In this document: positions 1 through 7,100 of the stretch, piece after piece
Numbering within the stretch: the first letter of the stretch is position 1
Layout of the letters: each line of letters opens with the position of its first letter
NCBI GenBank assembly: GCA_021153325.1
Contig: JAGKTQ010000043.1
Coordinates: 1 to 12,033 of the forward strand
Length of the DNA: 12,033 bases
Direction: 5' to 3'
From: Lachnospiraceae bacterium
GTDB taxonomy: Bacteria > Bacillota > Clostridia > Lachnospirales > Lachnospiraceae
The notes under the pieces: generated by a model
Told to the model about the DNA's origin: nothing
What the model saw: the letters and a program-made list of their open reading frames with translations, nothing else
Databases searched by the model: none
Program-made: the position numbers and the translations under genes

Positions 1-647
1 TGTACACTCAATTTTGCGGTATAGCTATATCCTAAAGTATCATAGAAGTTCAAGTTCATTGCTTTACCAGAAGTACTGTTAATATCTGTATCATTCTTAT
101 CGCAAAGACCTGAAATATAAGCTTCTGTTGTAGCTTCTGGTGGATATGTCATATTTGCTTCGCTCATAATACGAAGTGCAGATACGGTATCCTGTTTTAC
201 CATTCCAGTTGTATCATCTACCTGCCAGCCCATAACATTATAACCATTACTTGTCATCGCAAGGTTACCAGCTGCATCTACATAGAAAGAACCATCTCTT
301 GTAAAATAGTTCTCTGTACCATTGTTTACAATAAAGAATGCATCACCATTGATCTTAATATCAAATGGATTTCCTGTTGTCTGCGTTGAACCAGCTGTTG
401 TGATTGAAGTGTTGATTGCTGCTGATTTAACACCAAGACCAATCTGTCTTGCATTAATACCACCGGCTCCGGTTGTTGCATTCGGTCCAGAAGCGCTCTG
501 TGTTGTCTGATACATCAAGTCACTGAATGTAATAGACTGTGATTTATATGCAACCGTATTAACATTTGCAATATTATTACCAATAACATCCATCTTTGTC
601 TGGTGTGTTTTTAATCCCGATACACCAGAGTATAATGATCTCATCAT
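1..647 (-). CDS. flgE: Flagellar hook protein FlgE, N-terminal part (runs off the left edge)
   Basis: FlgE polymerises outside the cell into the hook, the universal joint between rod and filament. The first 215 codons lie in the window; the 3' end is cut off by the edge. The N-terminus reads MMRSLYSGVSGLKTHQTKMD, followed by VIGNNIANVNTVAYKSQ (residues 21-37), the signature of the rod/hook family (FlgB, FlgC, FlgE, FlgF, FlgG). The usual Gly of NTxGYK is Ala33 here. A later FDIKINGDAFFIV segment and a YFTRDGSFYVDAAGNL segment are typical of the FlgE/FlgG core. The start is the first of two adjacent ATG codons; AAGGAGG at 658-664 sits 10 bases upstream. FlgG is the main alternative, but the position after flgD and the TIGR02530-type gene, and the long D1 region, favour FlgE. 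Confidence 0.93.
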   Translation of the reverse strand, partial: MMRSLYSGVSGLKTHQTKMDVIGNNIANVNTVAYKSQSITFSDLMYQTTQSASGPNATTGAGGINARQIGLGVKSAAINTSITTAGSTQTTGNPFDIKINGDAFFIVNNGTENYFTRDGSFYVDAAGNLAMTSNGYNVMGWQVDDTTGMVKQDTVSALRIMSEANMTYPPEATTEAYISGLCDKNDTDINSTSGKAMNLNFYDTLGYSYTAKLSV

Positions 648-730
648 AATGAAATGACCTCCTTATTTTTACCAACATGCCGTCTCGTTCCATCTGTCAT
701 TCAGGAACATAAGCCCCCATAAAGGTCCGG

Positions 731-1129
731 CTATATAATTACGGCTCCATCTATGTTGGTATATACATTTTCATTTGTCTCTCCCTGACTCATTGCAGTT
801 ATTACCGTATTATTCGGTATATTCACAATGAATGCCAGCTCGTCCATAAGAACAAGGGACTCTTTGATTCCTTTCTCACTGGCTTTCGCCGTGCCTTCAC
901 TTAAACGTTCCAGTTGGCTGTCTGTAAGTTCAATTTTACGATCTGCCAATCGGTTTGCCGCATGTTTGGAAAATTTCAAACCCGAACCATCTGTTTTTTC
1001 AGCGGTTCTTTCTAATATCTCCTGGAAAGATACTTGGCTTGTCTCCGTACTCTGCGTCTTTTTATTTTGGTTTAAGTACTGGTCCTGCAGCTGCTCAATC
1101 GAAAGAAACTGTCCGTTTGTAATTTTCAT
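731..1129 (-). CDS. Small conserved flagellar-operon protein, TIGR02530 type
   Basis: A 132-residue soluble protein with no signal peptide or membrane segment. It sits between flgD and flgE, the usual place for the small 'flagellar operon protein' family that I recall as TIGR02530. Family-like blocks are SFQEIL (34-39), LKFSKHAANRLADRKIELT (51-69), a hydrophobic strand block LVLMDELAFIVNIPNNTVIT (92-111) and the terminal NVYTNIDGAVII (121-132). The exact role is not established; genomic linkage to the hook cap and hook genes suggests a part in hook assembly or its control, which is inference. The ATG is preceded by AAGGAGG with 7 bases of spacing, a strong ribosome site. The gene begins 46 bases after flgD, and 83 bases separate it from flgE. 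Confidence 0.85.
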   Translation of the reverse strand: MKITNGQFLSIEQLQDQYLNQNKKTQSTETSQVSFQEILERTAEKTDGSGLKFSKHAANRLADRKIELTDSQLERLSEGTAKASEKGIKESLVLMDELAFIVNIPNNTVITAMSQGETNENVYTNIDGAVII

Positions 1130-1161
1130 AGCTTCTCCTCCTTGAGTCTCATTTTACTCCC

Positions 1162-1175
1162 GCACATCCTTGTGC
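1162..1175 (-). other. Small hairpin directly after the flgD stop codon
   Basis: On the minus strand GCACA-AGGA-TGTGC forms a perfect 5-bp stem with a 4-base loop, starting at the base after the flgD TAA. No U-tract follows, so it is not an intrinsic terminator. It might protect a 3' end or shape the leader of the next gene; it is short enough to be chance. Confidence 0.3.
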
Positions 1176-1889
1176 TTATTCTGTTTCTGTGCTGCTTTCA
1201 TTTGCATCTTCTGTCTCGCCTGTGCTGTCAGAACTTTCCGCATTGCTTTCAGCTGCCTTAATGAGTTCCTGCATTCTTTCGTAATACTGTGTGATCAATG
1301 TTTTGTAATCAGAAGCCACGAAAGTTTTCTCATAATCAGTCATGCTATTATACGTTGTATAAATCTCTTCTACTGCATCTTTTTCCCCTAAAGTAAGGTT
1401 TCTAACAGATGGAAGTTTATTAATTGATACTGCCAAAGACATTGCCTGATTGTAAGCATCATAATAACTATTATCTACAACTGTGTCTAAATCATCTAAT
1501 GAATACAATGACTCATTAATAGATAAGTACGCTTTTCCGTTTTCATAGTAAACATAGTCAACCTTGCCTTCCACATAACCTGTCTCTCCTGAAGAAGTAG
1601 TTGTCTTCATATATACTGTCTTTCCAACAAGTTCGGAAGCTCTTGACAGATCAACGGAAGATGCCATATTTTGCATCTGCTCTAATTCAGAGAAGGTTGC
1701 ATACTGTGATATATACTCTGTGTTTGATGTAGGTTCCAATGGATCCTGATATTTCATCTGAGCCACAAGTAACTGCAAAAACGCATCTTTATCCAATGTA
1801 GAATTACTTTTTTCTGTTGAGTTAGCCAATGAAGTCTGAGACTGTGTCTCAACAACCTGACCATTTTCTACCGCTGCTATTAATGCCAT
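1176..1889 (-). CDS. flgD: Hook-capping / hook assembly protein FlgD with C-terminal helical extension
   Basis: FlgD caps the growing hook and guides insertion of FlgE subunits outside the cell. The family core is clear: LDKDAFLQLLVAQMKYQDPL (32-51) followed by SNTEYISQYATFSELEQMQN (55-74). Residues 84-138 (ASELVGKTVYMK... to the LDDLDTVVD region) look like the small beta domain seen in Bacillus-type FlgD. The expected Ig-like domain of enterobacterial FlgD is not apparent. Instead residues about 157-212 form a predicted helical module (LTLGEKDAVEEIYTTYNSMT, then YEKTFVASDYKTLITQYYER), ending in an acidic Ser/Glu-rich tail. Length 237 is above the roughly 140-residue Bacillus form. The ATG has GGGGAG just upstream, and the gene starts 27 bases after fliK. 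Confidence 0.93.
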   Translation of the reverse strand: MALIAAVENGQVVETQSQTSLANSTEKSNSTLDKDAFLQLLVAQMKYQDPLEPTSNTEYISQYATFSELEQMQNMASSVDLSRASELVGKTVYMKTTTSSGETGYVEGKVDYVYYENGKAYLSINESLYSLDDLDTVVDNSYYDAYNQAMSLAVSINKLPSVRNLTLGEKDAVEEIYTTYNSMTDYEKTFVASDYKTLITQYYERMQELIKAAESNAESSDSTGETEDANESSTETE

Positions 1890-1916
1890 TTTTTCTCCCC
1901 TTTCTGCGCCTAAGCG

Positions 1917-3371
1917 CTATGCTAAATAATCTACGGTATTACCGTTTCTTGCCATCATATCTGCTGTTACTTTATCTGCCTCTTCTAATTCTTCTTCCTC
2001 TAAAGCAGCCAAGTCATTCAGATTGATTCGGCGCGGGCCTTTCTTTTTTACTTCTGCAGCCTGTTTTTCTTCATTTCCCTGACCTTGATTCAGATTTCTA
2101 TCAAATTGCTGTGTTGCAACATTTACTTCTACTGCTTCCACTTTTACGCCCTGCTCATTCAAGCTCTGCTGTAAAGTAATAAGCTGACTCTCGATCATAC
2201 TTTTTACCACTTCGTTCTGTGTGGTAAATTGTGCTGTAAGCACTCCGTCTTTAGACGAAATATGAATATTCAAAGTTCCAAGACTTTCCGGATGAAGCTG
2301 CATTTCTAACTTTGTAGTATCCGCCTTTACCTGAACCTTCATATAATCCATGATCTGGTCCATGATATCCTGTACCTGTGTTTCTGTAAAAGCTGCCTGT
2401 GTGTTATTTACACTTGTAGTTGCACTTTGATTTTTCGTCAGATCCTGCAAGATTGCATTACCATTTTGGAAAGTTTCATCACCTGCTGATTCTTCCTGTC
2501 CACTATCTTGACTACTTTCTGGCAAATTCTCATCTGTATTTGTCAGTGGTGCTGATTCCTGTGTAATAGTTGATACACCTGTTTTCGTATCTGTTTCTAA
2601 AGTTACCTGCACTTCTTCACCGTTTTTTGGCAATGTTACCACTGCTTCTTCCGGCTGTTCTGTCATCTCTACTCCAGTTTCCCGCATATCAAATACTGGT
2701 GTTGTTTCTGTTACATCAGTCTCCGCTGTTTCTTCAAACAACTGCTGCATTTCTTCTGCATTTAATGCTTCCATACAGCCATTCATCTGTGCTTCATTCA
2801 GACCGCTCATCTCCTGAATTGCTGCTAATTCTTCCTGCACAAACTGCATAATGTCTTTTATACCCATGTATAATGTCTCATTAGTTGTAAGTGCTATCAT
2901 GTCGGTTTCCCCGCTCAAATTAAGCATTAATTGTGTAAGATTTGCGCTGTCCAATAAGTTGATCGCCGTAAGACCAAGTGTTTCCATCGCTTGTTCTACC
3001 TCTTCTTCTGAGATTCCAAGTGTGTCTGCCACTTTTTTTACAACTTTCTCGGCTGTTTCCTGAACTGCATCTTTTGCATTTTCTACTGCTTCTTCTGTCG
3101 GACGTTCTGTACCGGTCTGCACATCCTTTTCTGGTTGTTTTGCTGTCTGCGTATTTTCTTTCACTACATTAGTACTGGTTGGTACTTCTGTTTTTTTAGA
3201 ATTTGCAGACATAAATTCTGTGCTGTCCCACTCTGTATTCTGATTTGTTGTTTTCTGCATTACTGAAGAAAAACTTTCTGTCACAGTGGAAACATTTGCC
3301 ACTTTTCCTGTTCCGGATGCAACAAAACCGGCCATCACGCCATCCATGTTTGTTACTGATTTGCTCGTCAT
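1917..3371 (-). CDS. fliK: Flagellar hook-length control protein FliK
   Basis: FliK is a secreted molecular ruler that measures the hook and switches export from hook to filament substrates. The 484-residue protein has a long, poorly conserved N-terminal and central part rich in Thr, Glu and Gln (about 1-330). A compact C-terminal domain of the Flg_hook type follows at about 335-425, with the hallmark LEMQLHPESLGTLNIHI (355-371), then FTTQNEVVKSMIESQLITLQ (382-401) and LNEQGVKVEAVEV (404-416). A basic/acidic tail ends in MMARNGNTVDYLA. The substrate-specificity switch in this family depends on the PExLG motif, which is intact here. The ATG at 3369-3371 has AAAGGAGG a few bases upstream. It lies between the ylxF-like gene and flgD, as in B. 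subtilis. Confidence 0.93.
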   Translation of the reverse strand: MTSKSVTNMDGVMAGFVASGTGKVANVSTVTESFSSVMQKTTNQNTEWDSTEFMSANSKKTEVPTSTNVVKENTQTAKQPEKDVQTGTERPTEEAVENAKDAVQETAEKVVKKVADTLGISEEEVEQAMETLGLTAINLLDSANLTQLMLNLSGETDMIALTTNETLYMGIKDIMQFVQEELAAIQEMSGLNEAQMNGCMEALNAEEMQQLFEETAETDVTETTPVFDMRETGVEMTEQPEEAVVTLPKNGEEVQVTLETDTKTGVSTITQESAPLTNTDENLPESSQDSGQEESAGDETFQNGNAILQDLTKNQSATTSVNNTQAAFTETQVQDIMDQIMDYMKVQVKADTTKLEMQLHPESLGTLNIHISSKDGVLTAQFTTQNEVVKSMIESQLITLQQSLNEQGVKVEAVEVNVATQQFDRNLNQGQGNEEKQAAEVKKKGPRRINLNDLAALEEEELEEADKVTADMMARNGNTVDYLA

Positions 3372-3421
3372 TTTTTTCCTCCTTTCTTATGAAATTGTCA
3401 AGGTTCATTCTGTTCTTCCTT

Positions 3422-3477
3422 GCTGATTTATATATAAAACAGTTTCCTGTTATATATATCGACTTAAAAGGGTCAGC
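3422..3477 (-). other. Long RNA hairpin with GAAA tetraloop in the gap before fliK
   Basis: The 106-base gap between the ylxF-like gene and fliK contains nested complementary arms. The inner stem pairs 3430-3442 with 3447-3459, 12 of 13 positions with one mismatch, closed by a GAAA (GNRA-type) loop on the minus strand. An outer 5-bp clamp pairs 3422-3426 with 3473-3477 (GCTGA with TCAGC) across internal loops, starting immediately after the upstream stop codon. There is no T-run after either arm, so it does not look like a terminator. A role in mRNA processing or stability within the operon is inference. Confidence 0.5.
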
Positions 3478-4338
3478 TTATGACTCCGGATCCATGATTT
3501 TTGTAATTTTTGCAGCAACTTCCGGATCCATTGCTCCAAGAATTTCTCCTCTTGTATCTGCATCCATGACGCTAAGTATTCTCGCAACCAGATCAAGATT
3601 GTTTGTCATCTCTTCAAATATGGCTGCCGCCTGCTTCGGCTTCATTTCTGCATACGCTTGTGCATAGTCCTGAATTTCCGCATCCTCTTCCAACTGCTGT
3701 ACTACCTGCTTATACAAATACTCTGCAGTAGTCGGGTCAATACTTTCATAATACTCGCGATACTCCTCTGCTCCCGGACCATTTTCAGCATAGATCACTT
3801 CTTCATAAAATTCATTTTTTATTCGTTCAAACTCTACCTGTTTTTCTTCAAAAGTTTTTAATCTCTCAATTTCTGCCTGCAATTCCGCAATCGTCGTACT
3901 ATCTGACTGATTTTGTGACTGTGCTCTTTCCAGTTCAAGCTCCAGCTCTTTGATCGTATCAACTGCTTCCTGTAAGCTTGAATAACCGCCATAAGCCTCT
4001 TCATCATTCGTTTCCGTTACGGTATCCCCCGGTAAGATCTTATTAATGACCGGAACATCCTTTAATACAGGTTTTAAAACTCCAGATCCAAAGCCTCCCA
4101 CATCCAATTTGATAAGCAAAGCCAAAATAGCAAGCCAAATAATAACAATCAATATCGTAACAAGAACTACGGAAAATCCACCGGATTCTTCATCATCAGT
4201 CAACGCTGCTTCCTGTTGTGCAATTTCTTTTGCACGCTGTTTTGCTTCTTTCCGCTGCGCCTTCTGCTCTGCTTTGATCTTTTTACGCTCTTCATTCAGT
4301 TTTTTCTTTTCCGCTTTTGTGTCTAATGTTGTATCCAT
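3478..4338 (-). CDS. Membrane-anchored coiled-coil protein with MgtE-N-like C-terminus (YlxF/MotE-like)
   Basis: A 286-residue protein in the position held by ylxF in B. subtilis (fliJ-ylxF-fliK). The visible layout is: a highly charged Lys/Glu helix at 8-45; one hydrophobic segment at 55-77 (SVVLVTILIVIIWLAILALL); an extracytoplasmic stretch with coiled-coil character at about 120-180; and a C-terminal helical region (about 195-283) resembling the MgtE N-terminal domain, with YAEMKPKQAAAIFEEM and repeated MD motifs (MDADTRGEILGAMDPEVAAKITKIMDP). Proteins of this shape in flagellar operons have been compared with MotE, a motility chaperone of alpha-proteobacteria; the function in Firmicutes is unclear. 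The ATG is supported by GGGTGAAGGA just upstream and by an in-frame stop 9 bases before it. The gene lies 42 bases after fliJ. Confidence 0.8.
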   Translation of the reverse strand: MDTTLDTKAEKKKLNEERKKIKAEQKAQRKEAKQRAKEIAQQEAALTDDEESGGFSVVLVTILIVIIWLAILALLIKLDVGGFGSGVLKPVLKDVPVINKILPGDTVTETNDEEAYGGYSSLQEAVDTIKELELELERAQSQNQSDSTTIAELQAEIERLKTFEEKQVEFERIKNEFYEEVIYAENGPGAEEYREYYESIDPTTAEYLYKQVVQQLEEDAEIQDYAQAYAEMKPKQAAAIFEEMTNNLDLVARILSVMDADTRGEILGAMDPEVAAKITKIMDPES

Positions 4339-4380
4339 ATTCCTTCACCCGGCTTCAAATGCCTTTTGCTCCTTACTCGC

Positions 4381-4833
4381 TTACCCTTTTTTCTTTTTCT
4401 GACCATAGGTATAACTTGTCAGTTCATCTATCTCTTTGCCTTCTTTATGATTTTCTTCCATCATAAATTCATCGAATGCTTTTTCACGCAATTTTTCCTG
4501 CGTTTTTCTTTCTTTCATGACTTCCTGAAGCTGTTCTCTTGCTTCTTCCAACTTTTCTGCTGCCAAAGCCACTCTTTTCTGCTGTTCTGCAATAAAATCA
4601 TCCATTGTCTGAATCGCCACTTTGCTGTCACGCAGCTGTTGTACATTCAAAACATTATTTCTGCTTTTTCTCGCTTCTTCCAAATACATTTCTCTGCGTT
4701 CTTTCAGATGCTCCAATTTTTCCTCTTCTTCATCTAAAATCCGCTTGGCTGATGCGAACTGCATTCTCGCTTGTGTTTCCAATTTCATTTTAATATTAAG
4801 AATGCTCTGCATTCGATATACAAACTTAGCCAT
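4381..4833 (-). CDS. fliJ: Flagellar export chaperone / ATPase stalk protein FliJ
   Basis: FliJ forms the central coiled-coil stalk in the FliI hexamer and links it to the FlhA export gate; it is structurally like the F1 gamma subunit. The protein is 150 residues and almost entirely helical and charged. It opens MAKFVYRMQSILNIKMKLET, matching the family's F-x-[YF]-x-hydrophobic-QxxL-x-x-[KR] start. Heptad-like repeats fill 20-130, for example RILDEEEEKLEHLKERREMY (31-50), and a Lys-rich tail (KKKKG) ends the protein. Sequence conservation is low in this family, so the call rests on length, the N-terminal motif and position directly after fliI. The ATG is 8 bases after the fliI stop, with AGAGG inside the fliI end, suggesting translational coupling. 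Confidence 0.88.
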   Translation of the reverse strand: MAKFVYRMQSILNIKMKLETQARMQFASAKRILDEEEEKLEHLKERREMYLEEARKSRNNVLNVQQLRDSKVAIQTMDDFIAEQQKRVALAAEKLEEAREQLQEVMKERKTQEKLREKAFDEFMMEENHKEGKEIDELTSYTYGQKKKKG

Positions 4834-4841
4834 TTAAGCCT

Positions 4842-6158
4842 CTAATCCTGAAATAACTCTTCTAACATCGCAACAGACTCTTCAAAAGTAAATTTTTCTT
4901 CTACATCCTGCTTTAAAAAGTTGTTAACTGCGTCTATCTTATCTATTGCATAATCAATATTAGGATTGCTTCCCCTCTTATAAGCACCAATATTGATCAA
5001 ATCTTCTGCTTCATTATAGGTTGCCAGTACATTTTTTAATTTTCCTGCAGCAGCCTTATGATCTTTTGCAGCAATCTGACTCATACATCTTGAAATACTC
5101 TGTAAAATGTCAATTGCCGGATAATGGTTTTTATGTCCAAGCTTTCTGCTTAACATAATATGTCCGTCCAAAATACTTCTAGCCGTATCCGTAATCGGTT
5201 CATTAAAATCATCACCATCTACCAATACTGTATACAAGCCGGTAATAGAGCCCTTTGCTGCCCTTCCTGCTCTTTCCAGAAGCTTTGGCATTTCTGAATA
5301 TACACTTGGTGGATATCCTCTGGAAACAGGCGGTTCTCCACTGGCAAGTCCAATCTCTCTTTGCGCCATGGAAAAACGTGTCAGAGAGTCCATCATCAAG
5401 AGCACATCTTTCCCCTGATCTCTAAAATACTCTGCAACAGCCGTTGCTGTTTTTGCTGCTTTATTTCTTTCCAGTGCCGGTTTATCTGAAGTAGCTACGA
5501 TAACTACAGAACGTTTCATACCCTCTTCGCCAAGATCACGTTCAATAAACTCACGCACCTCACGACCACGTTCACCAATCAACGCGATCACATTGATGTC
5601 CGCTCTTGTATTTCTCGCAAACATTCCCATCAAAGTAGATTTCCCTACACCAGAGCCTGCAAAAATACCAATTCGTTGTCCTTTTCCTACTGTTATAAGT
5701 CCATCTACTGCCTTTACACCAAGCGGCAGTACTTCATCAATAATCGCTCTGCTCATCGCATCCGGTGGTGGTGCAACTACCGGATAACTTGTACCTTTTT
5801 TCATTTGGTGGTCTGCCGGTCTGCCAAGTCCATCTAATACCTGTCCAAGTAATTCATCATAAACTTGTACAGTAAGTGGCTGTCCTGTATTTTGTACAAC
5901 GCACCCAAGACCTATGCCATCCACATTTTCATAAGGCATCAACAATGTTTTCTTATCTTTAAATCCTACTACCTCTGCTAAAATCGGACTAGATTCTTCA
6001 TCATCTGGAAATATTTCACATACATCTCCAAGACGCGCATCCGGTCCTGCTGATTCAATCGTCAGACCGACTACATTCACCACTTTTCCCATTTTTAAAA
6101 ACAGCGGCATATTTATTACTTTTTTATATTTATCAAAATCAATTTTTTTGCTTTCCAA
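4842..6158 (-). CDS. fliI: Flagellum-specific ATPase FliI (TTG start)
   Basis: FliI is the hexameric ATPase of the flagellar type III export apparatus and a homologue of F1-ATPase beta; it works at the cytoplasmic base of the motor. Length 438 fits the family. Visible motifs: Walker A AGSGVGKST (167-175), catalytic GERGREV (195-201), Walker B VLLMMDSLTRF (252-262, Asp257), and GEPPVSRGYPPSVYSEMPKL (273-292) followed by LERAGR. The N-terminal beta-barrel region precedes residue 100 and the C-terminal helical domain follows 360. The start is TTG at 6156-6158: AGGTGG at 6167-6172 overlaps the fliH stop and lies 8 bases upstream. The first in-frame ATG (6108-6110) has no ribosome site and would remove the N-terminal segment that binds FliH in other species. 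Confidence 0.97.
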   Translation of the reverse strand: MESKKIDFDKYKKVINMPLFLKMGKVVNVVGLTIESAGPDARLGDVCEIFPDDEESSPILAEVVGFKDKKTLLMPYENVDGIGLGCVVQNTGQPLTVQVYDELLGQVLDGLGRPADHQMKKGTSYPVVAPPPDAMSRAIIDEVLPLGVKAVDGLITVGKGQRIGIFAGSGVGKSTLMGMFARNTRADINVIALIGERGREVREFIERDLGEEGMKRSVVIVATSDKPALERNKAAKTATAVAEYFRDQGKDVLLMMDSLTRFSMAQREIGLASGEPPVSRGYPPSVYSEMPKLLERAGRAAKGSITGLYTVLVDGDDFNEPITDTARSILDGHIMLSRKLGHKNHYPAIDILQSISRCMSQIAAKDHKAAAGKLKNVLATYNEAEDLINIGAYKRGSNPNIDYAIDKIDAVNNFLKQDVEEKFTFEESVAMLEELFQD

Positions 6159-6166
6159 AAGTCATT

Positions 6167-6172
6167 CCACCT
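6167..6172 (-). promoter_or_regulatory. Shine-Dalgarno sequence fixing the TTG start of fliI
   Basis: AGGTGG overlaps the TAG stop of fliH and lies 8 bases before TTG. A nearer ATG at 6163-6165 is only 1 base away, too close to use, and its frame ends after 8 codons. The overlap with the stop suggests termination-reinitiation coupling of fliH and fliI. Confidence 0.75.
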
Positions 6173-7100
6173 ATTGTTTCTGCTCTTTCTTTTCATAAGA
6201 CAAAAGCTTTAACTTCGCCGATAGCTCCCTTAACTCGGTACCAAGCCCGCAATCGAAAATTCCTCCACCAGTCTCAATCATGCAATCGCTTTTTGACAGC
6301 GTAAGATCTTCAATGATTTCTACAGAAGAATTTGGCGACGTAGCACTTGCCTGAATCTGCTTTTTCTGCATGCTCACATAAGGATAATCTTCTCTGGAAA
6401 CATGCACGATAAAATCTTTATTCCCCTCGATTTTTCGTACCGTTGCTGCTAGCAAATGCACAATAATCTCTCTATGGCTCTTTAAATCCACATTGAAAAT
6501 ATGCTCATATATACCTGTTAAAGCATCAACGAACTGTGGTTCAAGCTCCTCAATCTTTTTCTGATATTGCACTTCAAGCTGTGCTTCTTTATTTTTAAGT
6601 GCCTGCTCTTTTTCCATCATCTGTGCAAGACCACTGGCATAGCCATCATCGTATCCTGCTTTTTTTCCCTGTTCATGTGCTGTCATGCGGATACTTTCCG
6701 CCTTTTCTTCTGCTTCAGCAATAATACGAGCAGTCTCTAATTCTGCAGCTTTATATTTCTCTTCGATTTCTTTTTCTACTTCACTAAAAGATGGCGCTTC
6801 ATATACCGGTGCTGCTTTAATGATTCCAGGACGAAAAGCAGCTTCCTCTGTAGACGTTGTTTCTTCTGGCATCGTCGTTTCAGCACCTTCTACCGCTTCT
6901 TCGTCCTCAAGCAGATTTGCTACGGTAAACGCATCCATTCCATCTACCATATCTACTGGAATTTCTTCCGAATTATGTACATGCAGTGCTGCACTTGCTT
7001 CCTTAATTTTTTGCTCCAGCAAAGCGTTGGAATCAATAACCTTGACTTCCTGTTCATTTATTGTATTCCAGCCTGCTTTCAGCAGATTCCCCTTAAACAA
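6171..7100 (-). CDS. fliH: Flagellar assembly protein FliH (TTG start)
   Basis: FliH is the dimeric peripheral stalk that binds FliI and anchors it to the C ring, regulating ATPase activity. The 309-residue protein has an N-terminal part with an acidic, Thr/Glu-rich linker (60-90). A long charged helix follows at about 105-190. Within it is a GxxxG ladder with Gly at 145, 149, 153 and 157, the hallmark of FliH/YscL dimers. The C-terminal globular region (about 190-300) includes LKSHREIIVHLLAATVRKIE and LTLSKSDCMIETGGGIFDCG, the latter typical of the FliH C-terminal domain. The start is TTG at 7098-7100, overlapping the last 8 bases of fliG. The ribosome site GGAGGTGA (7109-7116) is 8 bases upstream, an excellent match. 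Confidence 0.93.
   Translation of the reverse strand: MFKGNLLKAGWNTINEQEVKVIDSNALLEQKIKEASAALHVHNSEEIPVDMVDGMDAFTVANLLEDEEAVEGAETTMPEETTSTEEAAFRPGIIKAAPVYEAPSFSEVEKEIEEKYKAAELETARIIAEAEEKAESIRMTAHEQGKKAGYDDGYASGLAQMMEKEQALKNKEAQLEVQYQKKIEELEPQFVDALTGIYEHIFNVDLKSHREIIVHLLAATVRKIEGNKDFIVHVSREDYPYVSMQKKQIQASATSPNSSVEIIEDLTLSKSDCMIETGGGIFDCGLGTELRELSAKLKLLSYEKKEQKQ

Noticed and set aside
687..708. GTTCC/GGAAC hairpin in the gap before flgE
   Set aside because: Only 5 bp with a 12-base loop; too weak to claim a function.
3396..3401. TTGACA on the minus strand before fliK as a promoter -35
   Set aside because: No -10-like hexamer at 16-18 bases; the position falls on the fliK ribosome site and start codon.
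3196..3408. Minus-strand frame of 70 codons starting before fliK, with AAGGAAG upstream of its ATG
   Set aside because: It runs out of frame through the conserved fliK start, its sequence has no family resemblance, and fliK has the stronger ribosome site.
3245..3667. Plus-strand open frame of 140 codons across the fliK start and the end of the ylxF-like gene
   Set aside because: Low-complexity Phe/Leu-rich antisense sequence spanning a gene boundary and the hairpin; no ribosome site or recognised motif.
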